64,000 bases of DNA from Bacteroidales bacterium UBA5371 (lineage in GTDB: Bacteria > Bacteroidota > Bacteroidia > Bacteroidales > P3). The DNA lies in NCBI GenBank assembly GCA_002407855.1, contig DHPF01000017.1:109542-173541 (forward strand), in the 5' to 3' direction. The translations under genes and the position numbers were made by a program. Below are positions 1 through 8,484 of the stretch, in pieces (position 1 is the stretch's first letter; every line of letters starts with the position of its first letter). Below the pieces are notes generated by a model. That model was given only the letters and a program-made list of their open reading frames with translations, made no database searches and had not been told where the DNA came from.

Positions 1-544
1 AGCGATAGGTTGGCTCACTTATGAAACTTGGAAAGAAGATTCCACAAACAAGAATTATAAGCACAGGGATTATAGTCCATTTAACATATCTCTTATTCTT
101 AGAGATGTCTATTGCTTTCACAAAAGGAATTGGAGTAAGCTCTTTTGTGCGTTGAGAAATGCTTGCTTCCAAAAGTTCGGAGTCTTGCTCTGTGGCTTGT
201 TCTTGAAGTTGTAGGAGGTTGAGTAGCTTGTCCGACACCTCAGGAAAATGCTTGCCAATTATGTTTGCAGCTTCCTTATGAGATATGGTTTTAGTTAGTC
301 GGAATATTTTTAATAATGGTATGCAAATAAAGAAATAAAGAATAAGGATTGCTATGATAAGAAATAAGTAGAAAAGAATTGAGCGTGTGAGAGTGGAATA
401 ATAACCAAAGTATTCAAGAGTATTGAGAATTAGAAAGAAGCTAAAAATAAGAAATATGCCATATAAAATGCCCTTAATTAGCCTATTCTTATAGTATTTC
501 TTGATAAACTTATCTAACTTTGATATTATGATTTCATTAGTCAT
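1..544 (-). CDS. DUF4175-type large membrane protein, N-terminal part only
   Basis: The reading frame starts with ATG at 544 (GGAG lies 11 bases upstream) and runs off the left edge after 181 codons with no stop. The product has predicted membrane helices at about residues 24-46 and 57-80 and a third near 158-176. Between them is a soluble stretch with the motifs IIGKHFPEVSDKLLN and LLQLQEQ. This arrangement is typical of the DUF4175 proteins of Bacteroidota, usually over 1000 residues long. Their function is unknown. It lies downstream of, and co-directional with, the sphingolipid-type genes, separated by a 21-bp repeat array. The family call is from memory of the N-terminal pattern. Confidence 0.7.
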   Translation of the reverse strand, partial: MTNEIIISKLDKFIKKYYKNRLIKGILYGIFLIFSFFLILNTLEYFGYYSTLTRSILFYLFLIIAILILYFFICIPLLKIFRLTKTISHKEAANIIGKHFPEVSDKLLNLLQLQEQATEQDSELLEASISQRTKELTPIPFVKAIDISKNKRYVKWTIIPVLIILVCGIFFPSFISEPTYR

Positions 545-584
545 TTCATTAAATTCTCCATTGCTTATTTCGTTTTGGTAGCTT

Positions 585-662
585 TTGATTTCGCTGAAAT
601 ATCTCTTGATTCTAATTTATTATCTTTTGATTCTAATTTATTGAAACTTGATTCTAATTTTG
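585..662. repeat. 21-bp repeat array A
   Basis: The motif TTGATTCTAATTT (first copy degenerate, TTGATTTC) starts at 585, 606, 627 and 648, exactly 21 bp apart. It fills the gap between the reductase stop and the start of the DUF4175 gene. It gives a spurious open frame with a seven-residue repeat (LDSNLL). It belongs to the dispersed family described in the findings. Confidence 0.85.
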
Positions 663-689
663 CTTTATTTAGTTCCTTGTTTTTCTATG

Positions 690-1673
690 CTATTTCAACC
701 ACTTTTCTTGCTTATACCATGCAATTGTTTTCTCAACCCCTTTTTCTAAGTCTATCTTTGGGTCGTAATATAGGTCTTTTCGCAAGTCTTCAATCCCACA
801 ATTCCAATTTCTTGCTTTAAGAATGTTGAACTTATCTTTATTTAAGGTAAAACTCTTCCCTGCTATCTTTCCTGCAAACTCCATAAAAGAACTTATCCAC
901 TTTACTATAAACAATGGAAATTTGAGTTTTATTGTCCAAGTGTTTAATACTTTTTTGGTTATTTGGGCAAATTCTGTGTCTAAATAAAGCTTCCCATCAC
1001 TCACAAAATAAGTTTTTTGGCTCACATCTGAGTTCATTGCCAGAATACTTAAATCAACCAAGTCATCAATATAAACGAAGGTTAGCCTTTGAGCCGTAAA
1101 GCCAAGATAAGGCTCTAAGTGATTGTTAATTGTTTGAAAATAGACAAAATAATCAGTTTCTCTTGGTCCATAAACCCCTGTTGGGCGAAGGATAATGTAT
1201 TTGCCTTTAAAATTCTCTCTTATATACTCTTCGGCTTGAAGCTTGGCTTTTCCATATTCGGTATTTGGCTCATTTAAGTCCTCTACCCTACACTCACAAA
1301 AGGTTTTCTCTTCGCCAGGACCATGAGCTGCAAAACTGCTAAAAAAGATTAGTTTGGTTTCTAAGCCACTCAGAGCATCTACCAAAGACTTCACATATCC
1401 GAAATTAATCTTATAAAAATCTTCTTTTCTCTTAGCCTTAGTTAGTCCTGCAAGATGAAAAATTGTATTGTAGTTTTCTTCTTTTAATATCTTTTCTAAC
1501 TCTTTTGGATTATTGTAAGGGAGGTCTAAGAACTTTATTCTTGTGTCTTGTAAGTATTTTTTACTGCTTGACTTTCTTATCCCTGCGGTTACATCATAAC
1601 CTTCTTTAATTAATTTCTCAACCAAAGTGCTTCCAATAAAGCCACTTGCTCCTGTAACTAAAACCTTTTGCAT
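690..1673 (-). CDS. NAD(P)-dependent epimerase/dehydratase-family reductase, CerR-like candidate
   Basis: This is a 327-residue extended short-chain dehydrogenase. The Rossmann glycine motif GASGFIG is at residues 8-14, catalytic Ser at about 112-113, and YGKAK gives Tyr140 and Lys144. It starts 8 bases after the stop of the acyltransferase gene and forms an operon with it and spt. In bacterial sphingolipid loci an epimerase-like protein (CerR in Caulobacter) reduces the 3-keto group left by serine palmitoyltransferase. Context makes that the best guess here; the sequence alone proves only an extended SDR that could act on a nucleotide sugar or lipid. Confidence 0.75.
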   Translation of the reverse strand: MQKVLVTGASGFIGSTLVEKLIKEGYDVTAGIRKSSSKKYLQDTRIKFLDLPYNNPKELEKILKEENYNTIFHLAGLTKAKRKEDFYKINFGYVKSLVDALSGLETKLIFFSSFAAHGPGEEKTFCECRVEDLNEPNTEYGKAKLQAEEYIRENFKGKYIILRPTGVYGPRETDYFVYFQTINNHLEPYLGFTAQRLTFVYIDDLVDLSILAMNSDVSQKTYFVSDGKLYLDTEFAQITKKVLNTWTIKLKFPLFIVKWISSFMEFAGKIAGKSFTLNKDKFNILKARNWNCGIEDLRKDLYYDPKIDLEKGVEKTIAWYKQEKWLK

Positions 1674-1681
1674 TTCTTTAT

Positions 1682-2809
1682 TTAGATTTCTTTAATGTAA
1701 GCCCTACGACGAATGGCTATCCTACTTTTATATTTTTCCCAAATTTGAGAAGCCTGATTCTCTTCAAGCTGAGGGTTTGCTATTGCCATCTTTGCGTTTA
1801 GCTCAATATAACGCCTGTTCATTTCAGCATAGTAAAGAGAATGTACTCCCTTGTTTTGCCAATCGGGATCAACGCCATTCAAATATAAATCAATGTAATC
1901 GTAATTTTTTAAGGCTTTTAGTAAATAATACCATCCAAATGGGAATAACCTTCCTTTGCTTTTTCTGAGAGCATTTGTTAAAGAGGGCATAGAAACTCCA
2001 AAAGCCACAACATCATCCTTAGAATCAACAATAAAACAAACTAATTTCGGGTCAATAAAAGCAAAGTATTGTTTTATGTATAGTTTAATCTGTCTTTCAT
2101 TTAGGGGAACATAGCCAAACAAACACGAAAAAGAGCGGTTTATAAGATTAAATATTTTCTCTCCATAGAGGTTTACTATTTGTTTCTTGGTAAGGTTTTC
2201 AACTATCTTTAAGTTGTATTTATCTTTTATCAACTCATTTATCTTTGCAACCTTTTCTGGGATTGGTTGATTGGCGGGAATTTCGTATTGAATCCAATCT
2301 ACTTCTTTCTTATAGCCTAATTGTTCTACTATTGGTGGATAGTAAGACGGGTTATAGTAACAAGCCATTGGGCAATTGGTATCAAAGCCTTCTATCATCA
2401 TTCCTTCTTTGTCCATATCTGTAAAGCCCATTGGTCCTACAATCTCTTGCATTCCTATCTCTTTTGCCCAATTTTCCACAGCCTTTAATAAAGCATCTGC
2501 CACTAAAACATCATCAATGCAATCAAACCAACCAAAACGCATCCTCTTTTGCTTCCAAATTTCGTTTGACTTTGTGTTTAGTATCCCTACAATTCTTCCC
2601 ACAACCTTATCTTTTCGATATGCTAAAAACATTTTTGTTTGGCAGAATTCAAAGGCAGGATTTTTCTTCTTATTAAACGTTGCTCTCTCATCAATAATTA
2701 AGGCTGGCACCCACATCTTATCATCCTTAAAAAGCTCATAAGGAAACTTCAAAAACTTATTAAAACCCTTCTTGTTCTTAATTTCCTCTATACGTATTGT
2801 ATTATCCAT
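1682..2809 (-). CDS. GNAT-like acyltransferase, candidate bacterial ceramide synthase
   Basis: A 375-residue protein with a GNAT-like core: FLAYRKDKVVGRIVGI near residues 62-77 is a typical beta-strand pair, and residues 120-150 hold the conserved GPMGFTDMDKEGMMIEGF region. Proteins of this type are common beside spt in Bacteroidota. In Caulobacter a GNAT-fold enzyme (bCerS) N-acylates the sphingoid base, and this gene sits between spt and a reductase exactly as such a step would require. Activity on a sphingoid base is inferred from context. It starts 24 bases after the spt stop and is followed after 8 bases by the reductase gene. Confidence 0.65.
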   Translation of the reverse strand: MDNTIRIEEIKNKKGFNKFLKFPYELFKDDKMWVPALIIDERATFNKKKNPAFEFCQTKMFLAYRKDKVVGRIVGILNTKSNEIWKQKRMRFGWFDCIDDVLVADALLKAVENWAKEIGMQEIVGPMGFTDMDKEGMMIEGFDTNCPMACYYNPSYYPPIVEQLGYKKEVDWIQYEIPANQPIPEKVAKINELIKDKYNLKIVENLTKKQIVNLYGEKIFNLINRSFSCLFGYVPLNERQIKLYIKQYFAFIDPKLVCFIVDSKDDVVAFGVSMPSLTNALRKSKGRLFPFGWYYLLKALKNYDYIDLYLNGVDPDWQNKGVHSLYYAEMNRRYIELNAKMAIANPQLEENQASQIWEKYKSRIAIRRRAYIKEI

Positions 2810-2833
2810 TTATGCTTAGTATTGTGTATTAAT

Positions 2834-4021
2834 TTAATGAATTACTTCATACTTCTTAAATACCTTTGTTAGTTTGTCTATGGCTATATCTACTTGCTGA
2901 TGAGTGTGAGTTGCCATAAGAGAAAAGCGTATTAGGGTAGCATCAGGCGAACAGGCAGGAGGAATAACAGGATTTACAAATATGCCTTCTTCGTAAATCT
3001 CTTTGGTTATCATAAATGTCTTTTCTGTATCTCTAATATATAGAGGTATAATTGGAGAATTGGTTGGACCTATTTCGAATCCATTTGCCTTAAATGCAGC
3101 AAGCGAATAATTAGTTATCTGCCACAAATTATCTATTCTTTGAGGCTCTTGTTCCATTATATCTAATGCTGCAATAACACTTGCAGTTGCAGAAGGAGAA
3201 ATAGAAGCCGAGAAAATATATGGACGTGAGGTGTGTTTTAAATAATTAATTGTTTCTTTATCTGCGGCAATAAAACCACCTATTGCAGCTAAGCTCTTGC
3301 TGAAAGTTCCCATAATCACATCAACATCGTCAGTTAGTCCGAAATGATTGCAGATTCCTCTTCCTCCCTTGCCAAAAACACCTAAGCTATGAGCTTCATC
3401 AACATAAATATCTGCATTATATTTTTCTGCCAATTGCTTAATTTGTGGCAAATTTGCAATATCTCCCTCCATTGAATAGACTCCATCAACGGCAATCAAT
3501 TTCAACTCTTGCAAAGGTATTCTTTTAAGAACCTCTTCCAAAGAAGCCATATCGTTATGCTTAAACTTATAGTTTTTAGAGTAAGAAATCCTTCTTGCTT
3601 CAATAATTGAAGCGTGATCTAACTCATCTAAAATCAGATGATCTCCCCTACCCAACATAGTTGGTATAGCTCCAATATTAGATTGAAAGCCCGTAGAAAA
3701 AACAATAGAGCTTTCCTTCCCTACAAACTTAGCTAACTTTTCCTCCAACTGAATATGAATATCCAATGTTCCATTCAAAAATGGAGAGCCTGCACAACCA
3801 GAACCATACTTTTTTAAAGCCTCTATTGCTGCTTCTATAATCTTTGGATGATTGGTTAATCCCAAATAACTATTTGAACCAAACATTAAAACCTTTCTAC
3901 CATTCATCAAAACTTCACAATCTTGGTCACTACAAATTGTTCTAAAATAAGGATAAATTCCCATTTCTTTAACTTTTTGTGGCTCTGTGTAGAGAGAAAA
4001 TCTATTTTTTAATTGCTTCAT
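2834..4021 (-). CDS. spt: Serine palmitoyltransferase (alpha-oxoamine synthase)
   Basis: A PLP-dependent alpha-oxoamine synthase of 395 residues, expected to condense serine with an acyl thioester to 3-ketosphinganine in the cytoplasm. The PLP lysine is Lys242 in GTFSKSLAAIGGF. The DEAH motif is at 208-211, and His136 in DELDHASI should stack on PLP. GSGCAGSPFLNGT (73-85) and TNSPIIPLYIRDTEKTF match Bacteroides Spt closely, which separates it from KBL and BioF paralogues. I use ATG at 4021. The longer TTG-started frame (4063) would place its start inside a clear -7 promoter box at 4061-4068. First gene of an spt / acyltransferase / reductase operon. Confidence 0.88.
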   Translation of the reverse strand: MKQLKNRFSLYTEPQKVKEMGIYPYFRTICSDQDCEVLMNGRKVLMFGSNSYLGLTNHPKIIEAAIEALKKYGSGCAGSPFLNGTLDIHIQLEEKLAKFVGKESSIVFSTGFQSNIGAIPTMLGRGDHLILDELDHASIIEARRISYSKNYKFKHNDMASLEEVLKRIPLQELKLIAVDGVYSMEGDIANLPQIKQLAEKYNADIYVDEAHSLGVFGKGGRGICNHFGLTDDVDVIMGTFSKSLAAIGGFIAADKETINYLKHTSRPYIFSASISPSATASVIAALDIMEQEPQRIDNLWQITNYSLAAFKANGFEIGPTNSPIIPLYIRDTEKTFMITKEIYEEGIFVNPVIPPACSPDATLIRFSLMATHTHQQVDIAIDKLTKVFKKYEVIH

Positions 4022-4060
4022 AATTAAATTATAAATTACATCATCTTTTATTTTAGTCTG

Positions 4061-4068
4061 CAAATTTA
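4061..4068 (-). promoter_or_regulatory. Promoter -7 box for the spt operon
   Basis: On the minus strand this reads TAAATTTG, a full match to the Bacteroidota TAnnTTTG element, 40 bases before the spt ATG. It decides the ATG start at 4021 over the upstream TTG. Confidence 0.6.
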
Positions 4069-4129
4069 CTACTTTATTTTAAAGCATAATGAATTATAGC
4101 TTAAAAAATAGCTCTGAGTATTCCAAGAT

Positions 4130-4213
4130 TTGATTCTGAATTATTGGAATTTGATTCTAATTTATTGAAACTTGATTCTAATTTGTTGGGATTTGATTCT
4201 AATTTACTGAAAT
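4130..4213. repeat. 21-bp repeat array B
   Basis: Four copies of TTGATTCTAATTT-like sequence start at 4130, 4151, 4172 and 4193, exactly 21 bp apart. The units differ slightly (TTGATTCTGAATT in the first). The array lies between the spt promoter region and the 3' end of deoC, two minus-strand operons. Confidence 0.88.
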
Positions 4214-4309
4214 TTTATCTTTATATAAAATAACTTAGATTTGGCTACTTGTATTATAATGAAAAGATAGTAAACACTATATCTGATAATTATTTTTTTG
4301 TTTTCCTTT

Positions 4310-5119
4310 TCATCTATTAAGAATAAAACTGACCAAATTATCTTTCAATCTGCTCCCTCCTATTCTAAAATACTTAGAGTTTAACCTTTGACTTCCCCTA
4401 AAATGAGAGAATAATATGTGATATTCTATCGCCTGCTCAGCTGTTACAATACCTCCTGCGGCTTTAATAGATTTAAGAATTTTTGTTTGATTTTCATAAT
4501 CTTCAATGGCTTTTAGCATTACTGCAAATGAGTAAATATCAGCTCCTTTGCTTGTTTTACCGGTTGAAGTTTTAATAAAATCGGCTCCTGCCTCTAAGTT
4601 GATAAGGCTTGCCTTGTATACATTTTCTAAGGAGTTTAGCTCTCCTGTTTCCAAAATAACCTTTAAGGTAATGTCTTTGCAGATTTGCTTTGCTAAGAAT
4701 GTTTCTTGTGAAACTTCATCAAATTTCCCTTCTAAGAAAAGCCCTCTATTCATTACAATATCTACTTCCTCCGCACCATTATCAATAGCAAATTTGATTT
4801 CATTTAGTTTGAGCTCTATGGGATTTTGTCCTGAAGGAAAATATCCTGCAACAACAACCTTTTTTATATCTTTATCCAGCGTATTATTAAGTAATGGCAG
4901 GAAATTTGGATAAACACAAAGTCCTGCAACCTTTATATTTTCTAACTCTTTAATGTGAGAATTTTCTATAAGCTTTCTAATTGAATTCGCATTATCTTCC
5001 GAATTTAGAGATGTGAGGTCTAAGCATCTTAAACAATTAATTGCAGCATCTTTTCTATTTATAGTTTCTTTTCCCTCTTTAAGGATATTATCAATAATGT
5101 TTTTATCTATTTGAATCAT
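4310..5119 (-). CDS. deoC: Deoxyribose-phosphate aldolase
   Basis: A class I aldolase that cleaves 2-deoxyribose 5-phosphate to glyceraldehyde 3-phosphate and acetaldehyde. The Schiff-base lysine is Lys183 in GADFIKTSTGKTS. The catalytic Asp is in EEVDIVMN (about 120), and the second conserved Lys is in SIKAAGG. At 269 residues it fits the longer DeoC form. I prefer ATG at 5119, which overlaps the upstream Fe-S gene by 17 bases; an upstream TTG at 5155 would overlap by 53. It is the last gene of rpiB / Fe-S protein / deoC, so pentose-phosphate and deoxynucleoside breakdown are linked. Confidence 0.9.
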   Translation of the reverse strand: MIQIDKNIIDNILKEGKETINRKDAAINCLRCLDLTSLNSEDNANSIRKLIENSHIKELENIKVAGLCVYPNFLPLLNNTLDKDIKKVVVAGYFPSGQNPIELKLNEIKFAIDNGAEEVDIVMNRGLFLEGKFDEVSQETFLAKQICKDITLKVILETGELNSLENVYKASLINLEAGADFIKTSTGKTSKGADIYSFAVMLKAIEDYENQTKILKSIKAAGGIVTAEQAIEYHILFSHFRGSQRLNSKYFRIGGSRLKDNLVSFILNR

Positions 5120-6266
5120 GCTGGATGTATTGTTGTGAGAAGTTGGTTTTGGCAAATTGAGGTATATGTCTTGAAGTATGAATATTCTTTTTCAGTATTA
5201 GTTTAAATAATAAGTCCTTTTTCCAAGCTGCTTTATTTAATTTCTTTCTTTTGATTAAATGTTTTTTGATTAGTTTTATCTTATATCTATCCTTGAAGTC
5301 AATATTTTTAGTCTCAAAAATAATATTCCTATTGGCAATAATCAAATCTGTTATTGGTATATTCATTGGGCAAATCTTATTGCAATTACCACAAAGAACA
5401 CAATTAAAACATAAATGCTTGGCTCCATCTATTGTTTCTAAAAATGGCAATACAACATTAGCCATTGGTCCTGTAAATACATTATTATACGGAGCATCTC
5501 CTATCAAAGCATAGATAGGGCAAACCTTTTTGCATGCATCACAATCAATACAAGTAAGAGCTTTTCTATGTTCTTTATAATCTAATAGATTACTCCTGCT
5601 ATTATCTATTATAAATAGTTCAATATTATTTGCCGAATTCTTTTTAGGAGTTAAGATGGTTGATAAATTTAAAAGTGAAGTTTTGTTTTTATTTATTGAA
5701 TATAGTGTTGAGAAGAGTTCAATGTCTTCAATATTTTTAAGGATATTATTAATTGGAAGTACAAATATTTTATACTCTGCTGAAAGAACTAATTCCATTT
5801 CTAAAGCAGAGTCAAATACTAAATACAAACTACCTGTTTGAGCAATTGCATATTTAGCTTCAAAAATAACGCATTCTTTTGATTGAGTATTTATTTGTAT
5901 TTCGTCTTCTTTAAGGTTTTTATATAGGCCCAATTCTTCCATGAATCTACTTTCAAATAAATTAACCTCTTTTATTTTTTTCTCTCTTAAAAACTTTAAT
6001 AAATCTTCAAAGAACAAATCATAATCTATTTCCCAATTGACCTCTGCTTCATTTTCAACAAATTTCTTATCAAATAATACTAATAATTCATCTATATGAT
6101 TAATGTATTTTTGTCTTAGATTTGCTGCCCTTTTCTTAACATAGTTATAGTTTTTAAAGGTTTTAAGCACAATATCATCAATATTGTAAGAAATATCAAT
6201 ATCTTTTGGTTTTTCTAAGGCTCGTTTACAATCGGAGATAAAGAATTTATACTCATTTGTATTCAT
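5103..6266 (-). CDS. LutB-like LUD-domain iron-sulfur protein
   Basis: A 387-residue protein with an N-terminal LUD-type domain (AKYAIAQTGSLYL near 135-148, a hallmark segment) and a C-terminal bis-[4Fe-4S] ferredoxin module: CIDCDACKKVCP and, about 45 residues later, CFNCVLCGNCNKICP. Between them GDAPYNNVFTGPMA corresponds to the LutB spacer. LutB works with LutA and LutC in lactate oxidation, but neither partner is in the window, and the protein is shorter than usual LutB (about 460-480). It overlaps deoC and follows rpiB by 33 bases. An electron-transfer role in an aldehyde or lactate pathway is plausible but unproven. Confidence 0.75.
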   Translation of the reverse strand: MNTNEYKFFISDCKRALEKPKDIDISYNIDDIVLKTFKNYNYVKKRAANLRQKYINHIDELLVLFDKKFVENEAEVNWEIDYDLFFEDLLKFLREKKIKEVNLFESRFMEELGLYKNLKEDEIQINTQSKECVIFEAKYAIAQTGSLYLVFDSALEMELVLSAEYKIFVLPINNILKNIEDIELFSTLYSINKNKTSLLNLSTILTPKKNSANNIELFIIDNSRSNLLDYKEHRKALTCIDCDACKKVCPIYALIGDAPYNNVFTGPMANVVLPFLETIDGAKHLCFNCVLCGNCNKICPMNIPITDLIIANRNIIFETKNIDFKDRYKIKLIKKHLIKRKKLNKAAWKKDLLFKLILKKNIHTSRHIPQFAKTNFSQQYIQHDSNR

Positions 6267-6299
6267 TACAAGAAAGTATTATTTTATAATAAAGTATAT

Positions 6300-6749
6300 T
6301 TATAATAGTATGGATATTTTTTCTACTCTTCTTTGATGTCTGCCACCTTCATAAAGAGTGTTTAGAAATGTTTCAGCTATTTTTAACCCTTCTTCTTCTG
6401 TTATAAACCTTGCTGGTAAAGCACAAATATTTGCATTATTATGTTGGCGTGCTAATATTGCTATTTCTTCTTTCCAACATAAAGCAGCTCTAACTTTTGA
6501 ATACTTATTAGCAGTCATTTGAACACCATTACCACTTCCACACATAATTAATCCAATTTCATAAACTCCTTCATTAATGTCTTTTGATAAAGGATGAATA
6601 TAATCAGGATAATCACAACTATCTTTTGAAAATGTTCCATAATCTTTAAATTTATATCCTTTTTTAGAGAGATTTTCTTTTAGGAATTCTTTTAAATCAT
6701 ATCCTGCGTGATCGGAAGCTATAGGAATAATTTTTGAATTAATTGTCAT
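6300..6749 (-). CDS. rpiB: Ribose-5-phosphate isomerase B
   Basis: A 149-residue RpiB/LacAB-family isomerase interconverting ribose 5-phosphate and ribulose 5-phosphate. Residues Asp13-His14 in ASDHAGYDLK bind the phosphate sugar. Cys70 in MCGSGNGVQM is the catalytic base, and His103 in RQHNNANI is conserved. The length matches the family. It is first in an operon with the Fe-S protein and deoC, on the left side of the AT-rich gap at 6750-7245. Confidence 0.93.
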   Translation of the reverse strand: MTINSKIIPIASDHAGYDLKEFLKENLSKKGYKFKDYGTFSKDSCDYPDYIHPLSKDINEGVYEIGLIMCGSGNGVQMTANKYSKVRAALCWKEEIAILARQHNNANICALPARFITEEEGLKIAETFLNTLYEGGRHQRRVEKISILL

Positions 6750-7245
6750 ATTGTTTATAACTTTTAATTGGTTAATACTTCTATTATTTTATTTATTTAT
6801 TTGATTTTAAAGCTTATTAAATAAAAGCAAAGATAGTATATATTTTACAACTATTTTAATTTCAAAGCTAAAAGTTTTAACATATAAATTGTTTATATCT
6901 ATCTTTTTTTGTTGAAAATTTGTTTATCAAATTAATATCATTTAATTTTGTTGAAAAATTATGAGATTATAAAGAAGTTATAAAGATGATTATTCACAGA
7001 AAAATAATAAATAATATAAATTAGTTTTCAACAAAATTACTTATTAGTATATTTGTTAGTAAGTATATAAATTAACTAATAATAAGTTTATTATAGTATA
7101 ATATTTTATTAATAACTTCTTTATAAACTATATATTTTAAGAAAACAAAAAATAAGTTAGTTTAGTTTTTAACTCAATTAACAGGCTATTATTATAATCA
7201 TATTTATATAAAAGTAATTATTAAATATATAAAGAAAAAATAAAG
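6750..7245. other. AT-rich gap with inverted repeats and a DnaA-box-like site
   Basis: This 496-bp gap is far richer in A+T than its surroundings and holds no credible gene. It contains a perfect 14-bp inverted repeat (6944-6957 with 7025-7038, core TTTTCAACA/TGTTGAAAA) and a 15-bp inverted repeat (6967-6981 with 7112-7126, TTATAAAGAAGTTAT). TGTTGAAAA also occurs at 6910-6918. TTATTCACA at 6990-6998 matches the general DnaA box TTATNCACA. All genes to its left are on the minus strand and nadA and its neighbours are on the plus strand. It is either a divergent promoter region or a replication origin candidate; no dnaA gene is nearby. Confidence 0.45.
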
Positions 7246-8193
7246 ATGAATACAAAAGAGACAATTCAAAAGATATTAAAGCTTAAAAAGAAAAAGAATG
7301 CAATTATATTAGCACATTTTTACCAGATACCAGAAATACAAGATATAGCGGATTTTGTTGGTGATAGTTTGAATTTAGCACAAAAAGCAAAGGACACAGA
7401 ATCTGACCTTATACTATTTTGTGGAGTGCATTTTATGGGAGAAACAGCAAAAATACTTAATCCTAAAAAGAAAGTTATTATACCAGATATGGATGCAGGT
7501 TGCTCCTTAGCAGACTCATGCCCAGAGGAAGACTTTAAAAAATTCAAAGAACAATATCCAAATCACATAGTTATTTCATATATAAATTGTAGTGCAAAGA
7601 TAAAAACATTATCTGATATGATATGTACGTCAGGAAATGCTTTACAATTAGTTAATTCATTACCAAAAGATCAGAAGATTATTTTTGCTCCTGACAAAAA
7701 CTTAGGAGGTTACCTTAATAGAATAACTGGTAGAGATATGGTTCTTTGGGATGGAACCTGCGAGGTACACGAGTTATTAACAGCAGAATACACTCTCAAA
7801 CAAAAAAAATCTCATCCTGATTATCTCTTAATTGCACATCCAGAATGTAATGATGCAGTGCTTCAAATTGCAGATTATGTTGGTTCAACAGCAGGAATGA
7901 TTAACTTTGTAAAAGGTCATAATCATAAAAAGTTTTTAGTTGCAACCGAATCAGGAATTGTTTATAAATTAAAGAAGGATAATCCAGACAAAGATTTCAT
8001 AGTAGTAACCCAAGATGAAACTTGCTCATGTAATGATTGCAGGTATATGAAATTAAATACTCTTGATAAGGTTTTAGCTTCATTGGAAGAAGAAAAATAT
8101 GAAATTATACTTGACGATAAATTAATTGAAGAGGCTAAAAAACCAATTATAAAAATGCTTGACCTTTCAAGAGAACTTGGAATAATAAAATAA
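7246..8193 (+). CDS. nadA: Quinolinate synthase A
   Basis: NadA condenses iminoaspartate with dihydroxyacetone phosphate to make quinolinate, the NAD precursor, using an oxygen-sensitive [4Fe-4S] cluster. The 315-residue length fits the short NadA form. Visible signatures are ILAHFYQIPEIQDIADF (20-36), FCGVHFMGETAKIL, the serine/threonine loop MICTSGNA, HPEC and the C-terminal cysteine-rich DETCSCNDC. No nadB or nadC is nearby, so it is monocistronic or its partners are elsewhere. The upstream gap is unusually AT-rich. Confidence 0.95.
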   Translation: MNTKETIQKILKLKKKKNAIILAHFYQIPEIQDIADFVGDSLNLAQKAKDTESDLILFCGVHFMGETAKILNPKKKVIIPDMDAGCSLADSCPEEDFKKFKEQYPNHIVISYINCSAKIKTLSDMICTSGNALQLVNSLPKDQKIIFAPDKNLGGYLNRITGRDMVLWDGTCEVHELLTAEYTLKQKKSHPDYLLIAHPECNDAVLQIADYVGSTAGMINFVKGHNHKKFLVATESGIVYKLKKDNPDKDFIVVTQDETCSCNDCRYMKLNTLDKVLASLEEEKYEIILDDKLIEEAKKPIIKMLDLSRELGIIK

Positions 8194-8418
8194 TGGATTA
8201 TTAGTATTAAAATTTGAAATTACTCAAAAAGGATATAAAAAATTAATATTAATATTTTAACATTTAAATTATAATAAACATCTTAATAATAGCTAAATAA
8301 CTTTACTAAATTATAATTTAGAGAGTGTTTTTTAACATTCTGAGCAAAAAAAAATCATAAAGAAGACCAAGAATACTCATATAATAGTTAATAAATCTTA
8401 ATTTTATATTGGTGTAAT

Positions 8419-8441
8419 AAAATAGAATCAAATTCTATTTT
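8419..8441. repeat. Hairpin of the TAGAATcaaATTCTA type
   Basis: A 10-bp perfect stem (8419-8428 with 8432-8441) with loop CAA, followed by more T. The core TAGAATCAAATTCTA is the same palindrome that heads the 21-bp arrays at 32.8 and 60.85 kb. The rest of the 290-bp gap after nadA (8194-8484) is AT-rich with nothing else recognisable. It could serve as a terminator, though it lies about 225 bp after the nadA stop. Confidence 0.55.
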
Positions 8442-8484
8442 TTAAATAGTCTAATATAAAAAGAAAATGAAGTTTTAAAATCTA

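Noticed and set aside
575..820. Open frame beginning with LDSNLL repeats
   Set aside because: It spans repeat array A and then runs antisense through the 3' end of the reductase gene.
4022..4063. Longer spt start at TTG 4063
   Set aside because: The TTG lies in the -7 box itself, and the ATG at 4021 aligns with the start of Bacteroides Spt.
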